Below are positions 1 to 8,914 of a DNA stretch of 64,000 nucleotides, one piece after another. The notes under the pieces are model-generated. The model saw nothing but the letters and a program-made list of their open reading frames with translations. It searched no databases and had not been told where the DNA came from. The translations under genes were made by a program, and so were the position numbers. Origin of the DNA: Methanobacterium sp. (GTDB lineage Archaea > Methanobacteriota > Methanobacteria > Methanobacteriales > Methanobacteriaceae); contig NZ_JBCFBO010000001.1 of assembly GCF_038562635.1 (NCBI RefSeq), positions 2,148,643 through 2,212,642 on the forward strand. Direction: 5' to 3'. The first letter of the stretch is position 1, and each line of letters opens with the position of its first letter.

Positions 1-469
1 CCCTTGACAAATCAGTTAATTTGGTTAATTTTACTATTTCTTCTGGATTTATCTTAGTTTCGGCAGCTAATTTGACTCTCTCATCATGAGTTTTAATTAT
101 TTTAAATAAGTGGGCAGTATTTTTAATGCCCATATCGTTTAATTTGCTTAAAGTATCTTTTTCAATGCCTGGAAACTTTTCAAGATTCACGGGTTTTGGC
201 AGATAACTGTTTACTTCTCTTCTTAAAATTAAAATATAATCTTGAGGTAACCCTGATTTATCAGCAAATTCTTTGGCTTTTTTGGGAGTTTTCAGTGAGA
301 TTAATAGATCATTAAGATTTTTAATTCCTTTACTTTCTAAAATTTTAAATCTATCATCAATTTGATCTTTCAATATTTTCCTGCTTGGAAGAAGGTCTGA
401 TTCTATTAGTTCCTGCTTAAATTTATTTAATGGATACTTTTCAAGGTCAATATAATAGCTGTCAGTCAT
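1..469 (-). CDS. DUF4332-like helix-hairpin-helix protein (partial)
   Basis: The gene starts at the ATG complementary to 467-469, behind a GGGGA ribosome site, and runs off the left edge, so only the first 156 codons are visible. The visible part is rich in Lys, Leu and Ile and holds two similar helical segments. Each has a 'GI-K-N' turn followed by a stretch like KAKEFADKSGLPQDYI or RVKLAAETKINPEEIV. This is the pattern of DUF4332/helix-hairpin-helix proteins, which resemble the DNA-binding HhH repeats of Rad51/topoisomerase-type proteins. The role is unknown. The frame is open throughout and the family call rests on motif memory only. Confidence 0.65.
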   Translation of the reverse strand, partial: MTDSYYIDLEKYPLNKFKQELIESDLLPSRKILKDQIDDRFKILESKGIKNLNDLLISLKTPKKAKEFADKSGLPQDYILILRREVNSYLPKPVNLEKFPGIEKDTLSKLNDMGIKNTAHLFKIIKTHDERVKLAAETKINPEEIVKLTKLTDLSR

Positions 470-516
470 ATTAATCCCCAAATTTATTTTATGTCACTAA
501 TATCTGCTTTAATATT

Positions 517-1674
517 TTATCCTTTCTCAAATGTCTCAACCACTTCTTTAAGGTACTTCCTTATTGGAATATCCTGCGTGCATTTTTTCTCACATTCGCC
601 GCAGTCATCACAAGCAGATGCATCTACCTCTTTGGCCTTCAAGAATCTGTAACTTCCAGAAGGTTTTTCCATGTTCTGATAGATGTACAGATCGTTTAGA
701 AGGTTCAGGTTTGCCGGAATATCGACTCCATTAGGGCAGGGCATACAGTAGTTGCAACGGGTGCAGCTTACATGAATTCGTTCAATGTAAGTATCTTTAG
801 CTTCTTGAATTAGATTTATCTCTTCACTGGTGAGACTATTGGCTTTACCCTCATCTGCAATCTTTATGTTTTCTACAACCTGTTCCATGGTGCTCATGCC
901 ACTTAAAACCACATTCACTTCTTTTTGATCCCATAAAAAGCGCAGAGCCCATTCTGTGGGGCTTCTTTTAACAGTGGCCTTATCCCATATTGCCTGTACA
1001 TCTGGAGGAATGTTGTTTGTAAGGCAGCCTCCCCTGAGCGGTTCCATGATTGCAGTACCGATATCTCTGGCAGCTATATATTCAAGTCCTTCTTTTCCAG
1101 CCTGGAAATTCTCGTCCATGTAGTTGTACTGAATCAGGGTGAAACTCCAGTTGTAAGAGTCTATAATTTCCTTAAAAAGTCCAACTTCATCATGGTATGA
1201 AAAACCAGCGTACTTTATCCTGCCTTCTTCAAGTGCAGAGTCCAGAAATTCAAGGACATCAAGTTCTTTTAAGTTTGACCATGTATTCTTACCAAGACCG
1301 TGTAAAAGATAAAAATCTATGCTGTCAGTTTGCAGCCTTTTAAGCTGCATATCCAGATAATAATTGAGATCTTCTTTTTTCTCGATATTCCAACTGGGTA
1401 ATTTAGTGGAAAGATACACCTGATCCCTGTAACCTTCTTTTAGAACATTTCCAACAAATATTTCACTCCTGCCTCCTTGAGTTGCATCGAGGCCGTGATA
1501 AGGGTAAGCAGTGTCAATATAATTCACGCCGTGATCTATGGCGTAATGGAGCATTTCTGTTGCCAGAGGTTCATTTATTCTTTCAGGGTTGTTGTCGATT
1601 ATTGGAAGCCTCATACATCCAAAACCGAGTATTGAAACTTTTTCTCCTGTTTTTCCAAAAGTTCTGTATAACAA
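517..1674 (-). CDS. Aldo/keto reductase with C-terminal 4Fe-4S domain
   Basis: This 385-residue protein has an N-terminal aldo/keto reductase TIM barrel (about residues 1-290). The catalytic residues appear as D54, Y59, K91 and H125. The C-terminal ferredoxin-like part has two cysteine groups, C304/C307/C310/C313 and C355/C358/C361/C365, which should hold two [4Fe-4S] clusters. This is the 'predicted oxidoreductase of the aldo/keto reductase family, Fe-S type' common in anaerobes. It probably couples carbonyl/alcohol redox to ferredoxin-level electrons; the substrate is unknown. The start is a TTG (1672-1674) with a GGGGGA ribosome site upstream. It is the left copy of a tandem pair with the gene at 1848-2981. 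Confidence 0.92.
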   Translation of the reverse strand: MLYRTFGKTGEKVSILGFGCMRLPIIDNNPERINEPLATEMLHYAIDHGVNYIDTAYPYHGLDATQGGRSEIFVGNVLKEGYRDQVYLSTKLPSWNIEKKEDLNYYLDMQLKRLQTDSIDFYLLHGLGKNTWSNLKELDVLEFLDSALEEGRIKYAGFSYHDEVGLFKEIIDSYNWSFTLIQYNYMDENFQAGKEGLEYIAARDIGTAIMEPLRGGCLTNNIPPDVQAIWDKATVKRSPTEWALRFLWDQKEVNVVLSGMSTMEQVVENIKIADEGKANSLTSEEINLIQEAKDTYIERIHVSCTRCNYCMPCPNGVDIPANLNLLNDLYIYQNMEKPSGSYRFLKAKEVDASACDDCGECEKKCTQDIPIRKYLKEVVETFEKG

Positions 1675-1847
1675 AAAGAGTCCCCCTAAAAACGAATTAA
1701 TGTTAATTATTTGGAATTTGTTTTTATTATAATTTTATAGTACCGTGCCAAAGTTAAAAGGTAGAGAGATAACGGATATTTCTTAATCATTTCTCAAAGG
1801 TTATCGAAGTTAAAATTAAAAGATAGGGGGATAAGGATATCTTTTAA

Positions 1848-2981
1848 TCATTTCTCGAAAGTTTCAACTGCTTCTTTAAGGTATTCCCTTATCGGAAGGT
1901 TTTGTGTACATGCTTCTTCACATGCACCACACTGATTACAAAATGAAGCACTCATTCCTTTAGCTATTAAGAATGAATAGTTTCCAGACGGTTTTTGCAT
2001 GTTCTTATAGATGTAAGTGTCGTTTAATAGATTCAAGTTCAATGGAATATCCACTCCTTGAGGACAGGGCATGCAGTAATTACAGCTTGTGCAGCCAGCA
2101 TGCATTCTTGCACTGTAAGCTTCTTTAACTTCTTCAATTAGATTTCTTTCATCATCTGTAAGAATATTGGCATGGCCATTTTCTGCAATATTTATATTAT
2201 CTACAACATGTTCCATTTTACTCATGCCGCTTAAAACTACATCAACTTCTGGCTGGTCCCATAAAAAGAGTAGGGCCCATTCTGCAAGGCTTCTTTTAAC
2301 TGGGGATTTATCCCATATTGCCTGAATGTCTAAGGGGATGTTGTCTGTAAGGCAGCTTCCTCTAAGTGGTTCCATGATTACAGTCCCCATTTTACCTGCT
2401 GAGTAGTTAAGTCCTGCCCTTCCTGCCTGGAGCTCCTGATCGATGTAGTTGTACTGGATCTGGGAAAAATCCCATTTGTAAGAGTCCACAACTTCCTTAA
2501 AAAATTCAAGTTCATCATGGAATGAAAAGCCGACATGGCCTATTCTACCGTCTTCAACTGCAGAGTCCAGGAATTCGAAAACATCTAAATTCAGCAGCTT
2601 TTCCCAAAAATTCCTGTGTAGACCGTGCAGGAGATAGAAATCTATTCTATCGGTCTGTAGTTTTTTGAGCTGTTCATCCAGAAAGCTGTCAAAGTCTTCC
2701 TTCTTTTGAACAAGCCAGCTGGGTAATTTGGTGGAAAGATACACCTGATCCCTGTAACCGTCTTTCAGGGCATTTCCAACTGCTATTTCGCTCATGCCTT
2801 TGTGGTAAGGATAAGCTGTATCAATATAATTCACGCCGTGATCTATGGCGTAATGGAGCATTTCTGTTGCCAGTGGTTCATTTATTTTTTCTGGTTTATC
2901 ATTAAGTATTGGAAGTCTCATGCATCCAAAACCAAGTATTGAAACTTTTTTCCCTGTTTTCCCGAAATTTCTGTATAACAA
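1848..2981 (-). CDS. Aldo/keto reductase with C-terminal 4Fe-4S domain (paralogue)
   Basis: This 377-residue tandem paralogue of the gene at 517-1674 has the same barrel and the same two C-terminal cysteine groups (CTSCNYCMPCP and CNQCGACEEAC). It lacks the roughly eight-residue insertion that follows the YPYH active-site segment in the neighbour. It too begins with TTG, behind GGAGG. The two copies are clearly related along their whole length, so they arose by tandem duplication and then diverged. The 170-base gap between them contains a short second copy of this gene's 3' end (TTAATCATTTCTC near 1783 and again near 1845), probably a scar of the duplication. Substrate unknown. Confidence 0.92.
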   Translation of the reverse strand: MLYRNFGKTGKKVSILGFGCMRLPILNDKPEKINEPLATEMLHYAIDHGVNYIDTAYPYHKGMSEIAVGNALKDGYRDQVYLSTKLPSWLVQKKEDFDSFLDEQLKKLQTDRIDFYLLHGLHRNFWEKLLNLDVFEFLDSAVEDGRIGHVGFSFHDELEFFKEVVDSYKWDFSQIQYNYIDQELQAGRAGLNYSAGKMGTVIMEPLRGSCLTDNIPLDIQAIWDKSPVKRSLAEWALLFLWDQPEVDVVLSGMSKMEHVVDNINIAENGHANILTDDERNLIEEVKEAYSARMHAGCTSCNYCMPCPQGVDIPLNLNLLNDTYIYKNMQKPSGNYSFLIAKGMSASFCNQCGACEEACTQNLPIREYLKEAVETFEK

Positions 2982-3107
2982 GTGATAATCCTCCGATAAA
3001 CTGATTTAAATTAATGAAAATTCATTTCCAATTTACATGTGATAGATTAAATAAAATAGAATGAATTAATTAAAGTAATTTACCAATCCAATTTAAAAGA
3101 TATTAAC

Positions 3108-3611
3108 TTATTTTCTGTGAAACATTAAATCACATCTGCATTCGCCGTGTAAGGGTGGCAGCATATTTAACTGTTCCATAGGATATTTTGCATTGTTTTC
3201 ATAGGCATTTTTACATATTTCGCATGCATCATCTTCAGATATCGCGCTGAAGAATTTGTATCCTGCGCTGTAATACTCGTACCAGTCAGCAAGGTTTTCA
3301 ATTCTCTGTTTTTCGCTCACAGCTACTTTATATGCATCCCCGTCTGTTAACCCCTTAGTTTTGAGTATTTGGGCTATTTGTTCTACCGATTGGCCTTCCA
3401 GCATGGCACTTATCATTATATGCATGATCCCTGTTCTTTTAGCTTCTGCCTCTGGAGCGTAGCTTAAATCATAAAGTTCTTCGATGGATGCTGCAGCGGC
3501 AAGCAGTTCTACATGCCCTCCAAAGTGAACTCCGCCTGTTTCCTGGCTTATAATGTCATTTATTTTTTTATTCATTGCTGTGATGACTCTGTGCAGTTGT
3601 TCCGCTTTCAT
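3108..3611 (-). CDS. Hypothetical protein with phage-head-morphogenesis-like Cys motif
   Basis: This is a 167-residue soluble protein. The first 120 residues are mainly helical and show no motif I recognise. The last 40 carry CEICKNAYENN, then LPPLHGECRCDLMF. The combination Cys-x2-Cys ... PPLH-x2-CRC is the hallmark of the C-terminal zinc-binding part of SPP1 gp7/Mu F-type phage head morphogenesis proteins. Nothing else phage-like is nearby, so this may be a domesticated or independent use of the motif. It stands alone, with no clear ribosome site upstream, so a leaderless start is possible. Confidence 0.6.
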   Translation of the reverse strand: MKAEQLHRVITAMNKKINDIISQETGGVHFGGHVELLAAAASIEELYDLSYAPEAEAKRTGIMHIMISAMLEGQSVEQIAQILKTKGLTDGDAYKVAVSEKQRIENLADWYEYYSAGYKFFSAISEDDACEICKNAYENNAKYPMEQLNMLPPLHGECRCDLMFHRK

Positions 3612-3724
3612 GGATATACATTAATTGAACTTATTAAAATCATTTTTTCAGTTTGAAAAGGGAATGCATACATGTTTGTAAAAAAATAAATCAAAGTAAA
3701 GTTCCTAATTTTTAAGATTGCTCA

Positions 3725-5341
3725 TTACTGAACGCTTTTTGGTTCAGTAACTAGCGGAATAGTAAAATAAAATGTAGAACCTTTTTCTGGAGAAGATTTA
3801 AGCCAAATGTGGCCGCCATGTCGGTCTATAATTCTTTTTGCAATTGCAAGGCCGATTCCTGCACCTTCATACTCTCCAATGGCATGCAACCTTTTAAACA
3901 CTTCAAAAACTGTATCAAAATACTGATCTTCAATTCCTATGCCGTTATCCTTTACAGAAAAAACCCATTCGTTGTCATCTTTTTTTGCTGAAATATGGAT
4001 TTTTGGTGTTTCATCCGTTTTTCGGAATTTTAAAGCATTATCAATTAGATTCTGGAATACACTCACTATTTGATTTTCATCTGCAAAAACAGGTGGAAGG
4101 GGATCATGGGTTACTTCAGCATGGCACTGTTCTATTGAATGCTGTAAATTGGATAAAGCAATATCAAGTGCTTTTTCAGTGTTAACTTCTTTAAATTCAT
4201 CACCTTTAGCTTCAACATGAGAGTAGTCCAGTAAACCTTGAATCATGCTTTTCATTCTCTTTGCATCACTGACCATGTATTCAAGGAATTCATCAGCATC
4301 AGGATCTAACTGTCTTTTATAACGCCTTTCTATAAGCTGGGAATAACTGGTTATTGTCCTGAGGGGCTCCTGCAAATCATGACTTGTAATGTGGGCAAAA
4401 CTCTTTAATTCTTTGTTAGAGCGTTCTAATTCTTCTAAACTTTTCTTTAATTCATTATTTACTTCTTTACGTTCTCTATCAGTTTTGTTAAGGGATAGAA
4501 TACTGTTCCACACAAAAATACTCAAAATAATAAGTACTGAAAGGGTATATAACACTGTCCCGAAAGCTGTATCATAATAACCTAAATCCTGCCCTAATAT
4601 CCGTAACCACCCAAAAACTATGGAAATAATTGCCAGCACAAATAGAATTCTGAGTCCAAATATGCTCCAATATTCTCCACTGGTTAATACTTTCATAAAG
4701 CCAGTTTCAGGACGTGCAATAAGGACAGCAAAAGATATCAACATAAATCCTATTCCTGCATAAATGGAAGTTGCAGTATAATAGGATATCTGGTAAAATT
4801 CTGATGCATCATATAAATAGCCTAAAAGAACCATTAAAGAGATAATACTCCCTAAAATCATTAAATACTGTGTAGGAACGCGATTATGTACTTTTTTATC
4901 AATAATTAAAAGTGCAGAACCGATTATTATGTATTCAATTGCTCCAATAAACGCTATTCGATTTGGTGAGGAAGTTTCAAGTGTTCCAAATGGTTCTGTA
5001 AATAATATTTGATCTATGCCTAAATTAAAGTTGAATAAATGTTCAATGAGGGCAATCAACCCAATTGATAATACTATAATTGATAATACCTGTGCAACAT
5101 GTCTATTTCTTTTGTTAATCCTTTTTGTCTGTTGCAGCCATAAAGAAGCTCCTATTAAAATAAAACATAATGCAGAATTGAATTTAATGGTGGGGAAATC
5201 AGGACCGGGGCTTTTGAGGAGAGGAATATTAAAAGCCCACCCAATGAATATAATAACTCCAATTATAATTATTACAATGCTTAAAATTTCAGAAAACCTT
5301 TTTAAATTAGCTCTAAAAGTAATGGAGTTGCTTAAATCCAT
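3725..5341 (-). CDS. Membrane sensor histidine kinase
   Basis: This is a 538-residue sensor kinase. About eight hydrophobic segments fill residues 20-280 and form a membrane-embedded sensor region rather than an extracellular loop domain. A short coiled coil (about 286-313) leads to a HisKA domain with the phospho-acceptor H321 in ITSHDLQEPLR. The HATPase_c domain follows, with the N box (QNLIDNALKF), G1 (DNGIGIE) and G2 (GAGIGLAIAKR) motifs. No response regulator gene lies next to it, so its partner is encoded elsewhere. The start codon follows a GAGGA ribosome site. The signal is unknown. Confidence 0.93.
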   Translation of the reverse strand: MDLSNSITFRANLKRFSEILSIVIIIIGVIIFIGWAFNIPLLKSPGPDFPTIKFNSALCFILIGASLWLQQTKRINKRNRHVAQVLSIIVLSIGLIALIEHLFNFNLGIDQILFTEPFGTLETSSPNRIAFIGAIEYIIIGSALLIIDKKVHNRVPTQYLMILGSIISLMVLLGYLYDASEFYQISYYTATSIYAGIGFMLISFAVLIARPETGFMKVLTSGEYWSIFGLRILFVLAIISIVFGWLRILGQDLGYYDTAFGTVLYTLSVLIILSIFVWNSILSLNKTDRERKEVNNELKKSLEELERSNKELKSFAHITSHDLQEPLRTITSYSQLIERRYKRQLDPDADEFLEYMVSDAKRMKSMIQGLLDYSHVEAKGDEFKEVNTEKALDIALSNLQHSIEQCHAEVTHDPLPPVFADENQIVSVFQNLIDNALKFRKTDETPKIHISAKKDDNEWVFSVKDNGIGIEDQYFDTVFEVFKRLHAIGEYEGAGIGLAIAKRIIDRHGGHIWLKSSPEKGSTFYFTIPLVTEPKSVQ

Positions 5342-5662
5342 CTAATTCCTCATAATACTAAAATTAACAGTTTCCATTGAATTAATATTACTTATTATAT
5401 TTTGAGTATTACTTACATTTTATTATTTTTTTAATGGTCCGGTCTTTGTTAACTCAATAAGAGGTAACTATTACAAATAACATCATCTGAATATTTTAAG
5501 TGGCTAAAAAAAACGCAATTTTGATAATTGGGAGTATGGGAATTAATTAAAATGTTAGATTTATTTAAACAGCAGTGTTTTAATTTACATCTTAAATCTG
5601 GGAAATGGTTTTCTAATTTAAGGATCAAATATAATTTATTTATGTATTAAATGGGGACTAAT
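5342..5662. promoter_or_regulatory. Divergent intergenic region with repeated TATTACTTA motif
   Basis: A 320-base AT-rich gap between the divergent kinase gene and the hydrolase gene; no gene is visible in it. TATTACTTA occurs at 5386-5394 and again at 5407-5415, exactly 21 bases apart, or two helical turns. AGTATTACTTA recurs at 6516-6526, in front of the next plus-strand gene. This suggests a shared binding site, but no protein can be named. Confidence 0.3.
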
Positions 5663-6406
5663 ATGAAATATATAGGATCTAAAAAGAAATTATTCTTATT
5701 AATTATATTAGTAGTATTTGCAGTAACAGCAGCTTCTTTTGCTTATTATGTTTCTGACTATTACCATGCAGATAGTAAAGCTGCAGCTGCACTTAAATCA
5801 ACTGAATCTTACAACGTTACAGATACAGATAACTCCATTACATTTATTCCTACTCAAAACAGGAGCACTACAGGAATAATATTTTATCCGGGAGGCAAGG
5901 TCCAGCCTGAAGCTTATTCTGTTATTGCTTCTAAACTTGTTGTGAAGGGATACACCACAATAATTGTGAAAATGCCTTTTAATCTGGCATTTTTCGGTGT
6001 TAACAGTGCGGACGATGTTGTAGCTGAACACCCTGAGATCACTTCATGGGTAATTATGGGCCATTCACTGGGCGGCGTTTTTGCGTCGGAATATGCTGTA
6101 AATCATCAGGATAAAATTAAGGGAGTTGTATATTTAGCGGCATACCCTTCAACAAATGCTTCAAATGCAACTTTTAAAGCGTTATCAATAAGAGGTTCTC
6201 TGGATAATCTTACGACAGCTCAGGATATTTCTAACAACAAAAATAAGTTCCCGGCTAACACGACATTTATCACCATACCTGGCGGTAACCACTACAATAA
6301 TGGTAACTACGGTCCTCAAGCAGGGGACAATAACAGTACAATAACAAGGGAAGAGCAGCAGAACAAAACTGTGAGTTATATACTTGAATTTATTAAAGGT
6401 CTTTGA
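5663..6406 (+). CDS. Membrane-anchored alpha/beta hydrolase
   Basis: The start at 5663 is preferred over the in-frame ATG at 5651 because GGGGA (5653-5657) is then correctly placed as the ribosome site. The protein is 247 residues. It has a Lys-rich start, a single hydrophobic anchor (about residues 10-27), then an alpha/beta hydrolase fold. The nucleophile elbow is MGHSLGGVFASEY, and a late GGNHYNNGN segment supplies the catalytic His. The domain probably lies outside the membrane. Family relatives are annotated as lipase- or dienelactone-hydrolase-like; the substrate is unknown. Confidence 0.85.
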   Translation: MKYIGSKKKLFLLIILVVFAVTAASFAYYVSDYYHADSKAAAALKSTESYNVTDTDNSITFIPTQNRSTTGIIFYPGGKVQPEAYSVIASKLVVKGYTTIIVKMPFNLAFFGVNSADDVVAEHPEITSWVIMGHSLGGVFASEYAVNHQDKIKGVVYLAAYPSTNASNATFKALSIRGSLDNLTTAQDISNNKNKFPANTTFITIPGGNHYNNGNYGPQAGDNNSTITREEQQNKTVSYILEFIKGL

Positions 6407-6515
6407 GTAACAAGTAATTATCATTATTTGAGTAAATAAGGAGTAGTATTCAAGTGAAACACAAAATAACGCAATTATTTAATTTTATTCAAATAAAGGT
6501 TGATAAATTATATTA

Positions 6516-6531
6516 AGTATTACTTATATAC
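6516..6531 (+). promoter_or_regulatory. Promoter of the 6562 gene (TATA box plus TATTACTTA motif)
   Basis: AGTATTACTTA (6516-6526) overlaps a TATA box (TTATATA, 6524-6530). With the usual 25-base spacing, transcription would begin close to the ribosome site at 6552, giving a very short leader. Confidence 0.4.
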
Positions 6532-6561
6532 AACTTTAATAATACAATGTGTGGGGGTAAT

Positions 6562-7656
6562 ATGAATTCTGATCAAACTCCTTCAGATAATACTGCTCCA
6601 GATGATATTAATTTAGATAAATCTCTTGAATTTAGAAGATGTTGGGCATTAGGTGAAGCGTATTATTTTTTAGAAAATAATTATGGGGATTGTTTTAAAT
6701 GTAAGGTTAGCGAAAATCCATTTTCTAAAGATATAAGAGATTATAAAAGTAATTTAATGTCAGTAAGGCATATTTGCGATGAATTAAATATTAATAATCA
6801 AGATATGGATATATTTATTGATAATCTTCATAAAGAGCTGAATAATATTTCAAAATACAGTATAGATGTACCTAAAGGGTATAAAAGTTCTAAATATGGT
6901 GAAAATAAATTTAGAGATTTTAGCAGTTATTTTGAAATAGAATTAGAAGGTTATATTATAGGTAGCTTGAAAGGGAAAGATCCTAGATATAATCATATTT
7001 TTAGAATAGCTAAACATTCACTTGAATTATATAAAAATCCTGAAGATAATGAAGATCCTGAAGATAAATTTAATAACTTTCTAACAGATCTGGAGAATAT
7101 TAAGAATTTTGTATCTAGAGATAAAATAGCTTTAATTCGTGAAACAATTTTAAAGTGGCCAAAAGTAAGTAAAAATTATATGGATGAAGAATACGATAAT
7201 GATTTAAAATATGGAAACATAAAAAGACCGGATCTAATAGAAATCGTTAATAAGATTGGTGGTTTGATCACGGGATCTGTAGAAGTGCATGATATTCTAA
7301 ATAGACGTGATCGCACTGTTTGGGCAGTTGTAAGTTATGGATCTTTCATTTTTCCTGCAGTTTTAATTGGAATTATAATTTGGTCCCTTAATCTTAATTT
7401 TTCTTTTTTATATCCATATATAGGGATAGGACAATTAAATAATTATTTGATAATTGTAAGTGCTCTTGCAGGAGCATTTTTATCAGTTATTAGAGCTTCT
7501 ATTCCTCTTTGGAGAAAATTTGCAGATTGGTTTGGGCTTAAATTAGCTATAAAACGCTTAAAAGATCCTCATAAATATTTAATAATATCTCCATGGTCTC
7601 CATTTGAAAAACATGAGCATGCATCTGATAAAACACAATCAAATGAGATACCTTAA
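6562..7656 (+). CDS. Hypothetical protein with C-terminal membrane hairpin
   Basis: The ATG at 6562 has GGGGG directly upstream, so it is a better start than the in-frame ATG at 6547. The protein is 364 residues. About 250 are charged, Asn/Lys/Asp-rich and soluble. Two membrane segments follow (around residues 258-280 and 295-315), then a basic tail ending in a polar stretch. I do not recognise a family. Codon use is more AT-rich than in its neighbours (many AAT, AAA and TTA codons), and the gene stands alone between a hydrolase and a convergent exporter, so recent acquisition is plausible. Confidence 0.75.
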   Translation: MNSDQTPSDNTAPDDINLDKSLEFRRCWALGEAYYFLENNYGDCFKCKVSENPFSKDIRDYKSNLMSVRHICDELNINNQDMDIFIDNLHKELNNISKYSIDVPKGYKSSKYGENKFRDFSSYFEIELEGYIIGSLKGKDPRYNHIFRIAKHSLELYKNPEDNEDPEDKFNNFLTDLENIKNFVSRDKIALIRETILKWPKVSKNYMDEEYDNDLKYGNIKRPDLIEIVNKIGGLITGSVEVHDILNRRDRTVWAVVSYGSFIFPAVLIGIIIWSLNLNFSFLYPYIGIGQLNNYLIIVSALAGAFLSVIRASIPLWRKFADWFGLKLAIKRLKDPHKYLIISPWSPFEKHEHASDKTQSNEIP

Positions 7657-7677
7657 TAATTTATTTGTTACTTTAAA

Positions 7678-8292
7678 TTATTTTATTAACAAGTGCACGC
7701 CCTGATTGAAGAAATAAAGCGCAAATATTACGAGTGCTGCTCCTAGAATTCTCATTATGTAAAGATACGGTTTCCCTGTAATGAATTCACGGGATTTTCC
7801 CGCAGCGAAGGCCAGAACTATTTTTGAACCCACTAAAAGAACATAAAACCCTACAATGAACATTAATGGGGCTAAAATACTGCCTGTATAAGCGTTTATG
7901 ATTAGGGGTCCGCCGACGGTTATCCAGAACAGGTATGGGGCCGGATTTAAAAAGTTGACGGTTGCTCCTTTTTTAAGTGATTTTGGCTCTTCTGCTTTGA
8001 TATCTTCAGTTAGTTCTCTTGTTTTAAAGCTTTCATAGGCCATATAAAGCAGGAATAAACCTCCAAGAATGGATATGATGCCTAAAATTGAGCTGTAACC
8101 TGCAACAAATGATAAGAAGAGCAGAGATACTGCTATGATTGGTAAGTCTGTGATCAGCGGGGAAAATGCGACTTTTATGCCTTCTCTGTAGCCGTGTTTT
8201 AGGGTTTGAGATATTAGTAGGATGAGCAGGGGGCCTGGTGAGAGGCCTGAGTAGAGACCGAGGGTGATTCCTGCGATGAGTAGGTTGAACAT
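7678..8292 (-). CDS. LysE-family transporter
   Basis: This is a 204-residue integral membrane protein with about six hydrophobic segments. It opens with the typical LysE/RhtB start (GITLGLYSGLSPGPLLILLISQTL) and has a conserved NFLNPAPYLFWITVGGP segment in the middle. The family exports amino acids or small metabolites. It starts at an ATG behind GGAGA. The plus-strand gene ending at 7656 converges on it. The exported substrate cannot be told from sequence. Confidence 0.9.
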   Translation of the reverse strand: MFNLLIAGITLGLYSGLSPGPLLILLISQTLKHGYREGIKVAFSPLITDLPIIAVSLLFLSFVAGYSSILGIISILGGLFLLYMAYESFKTRELTEDIKAEEPKSLKKGATVNFLNPAPYLFWITVGGPLIINAYTGSILAPLMFIVGFYVLLVGSKIVLAFAAGKSREFITGKPYLYIMRILGAALVIFALYFFNQGVHLLIK

Positions 8293-8338
8293 TTTTTTGG
8301 TGTCTCCTTGATATTTAAGTAATGTATTCTAATTCATT

Positions 8339-8719
8339 TCAAATAAACTTTATAACAAAATTTAATAGTATAACAGCAGCCAGAACCCAAATCAGCACAA
8401 TAATTAAAGCCGCAAATCCACTTTTAGGCATTCCTTCGCGGAATTTCGTTTTTGCACTTTCTCTATGTTCATCCATTATCTCTTTGGGGACCATTTTAAG
8501 TAAAATTGGAATTCCTACAGTTATCAACAGAAAATCATCGAGATAACCTATTACTGGTATAAAATCTGGAATTAAGTCAATTGGGCTTAAAAGATAGGCC
8601 ATAACCAAAAGAATGACAACTTTAATGCGCAATGGAACTCTTGGATCTTTATAGGTTAAATGGAGTGCATAAGTTTCTATTTCAAATTTTTCTGCCATAG
8701 CTTTCCAGTTTTTGAACAT
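8339..8719 (-). CDS. YkvA/DUF1232 family protein
   Basis: This 126-residue protein has the DUF1232 core (about residues 36-75): LLVMAYLLSPIDLIPDFIPVIGYLDDFLLI. A membrane segment sits near the C-terminus. DUF1232 proteins are small membrane-associated proteins of unknown function in bacteria and archaea. An alternative start is the internal MAEKFEIETY, eight codons in, which has GGAA upstream. It lies 46 bases upstream of the LysE-type gene on the same strand, so the two may be cotranscribed. Confidence 0.88.
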   Translation of the reverse strand: MFKNWKAMAEKFEIETYALHLTYKDPRVPLRIKVVILLVMAYLLSPIDLIPDFIPVIGYLDDFLLITVGIPILLKMVPKEIMDEHRESAKTKFREGMPKSGFAALIIVLIWVLAAVILLNFVIKFI

Positions 8720-8863
8720 AAAGACATCCAGATGAAAAATTTGTTAATTCAAATTCGTTTAATAAGATTTGGTGTTTATAGCCCCATATTGTTTTTAGAG
8801 TTTTATGAATTTTATTAATATAAACGAAAAGTTTTTTATTACATAATTCACATAAATAACCTC

Positions 8864-8890
8864 CTGCGCATACCTAAAATAATTGCGCAG
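8864..8890. promoter_or_regulatory. Dyad CTGCGCA-N13-TGCGCAG
   Basis: A perfect 7-base inverted repeat (8864-8870 and 8884-8890) lies just upstream of the small secreted protein gene at 8915. It is either an operator or a leader hairpin; nothing in the sequence decides between them. Confidence 0.35.
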
Positions 8891-8914
8891 AGATACATGT
8901 GGAGGTGCGGTTGC

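Noticed and set aside
1675..1847. Third aldo/keto reductase gene between the two copies
   Set aside because: Only about 13 bases match the 3' end of the second gene. That is too little to call a gene remnant with confidence.
5016..5345. 109-codon plus-strand open frame within the histidine kinase gene
   Set aside because: It lies opposite the membrane part of a well-supported kinase gene, has no ribosome site and no recognisable domain.
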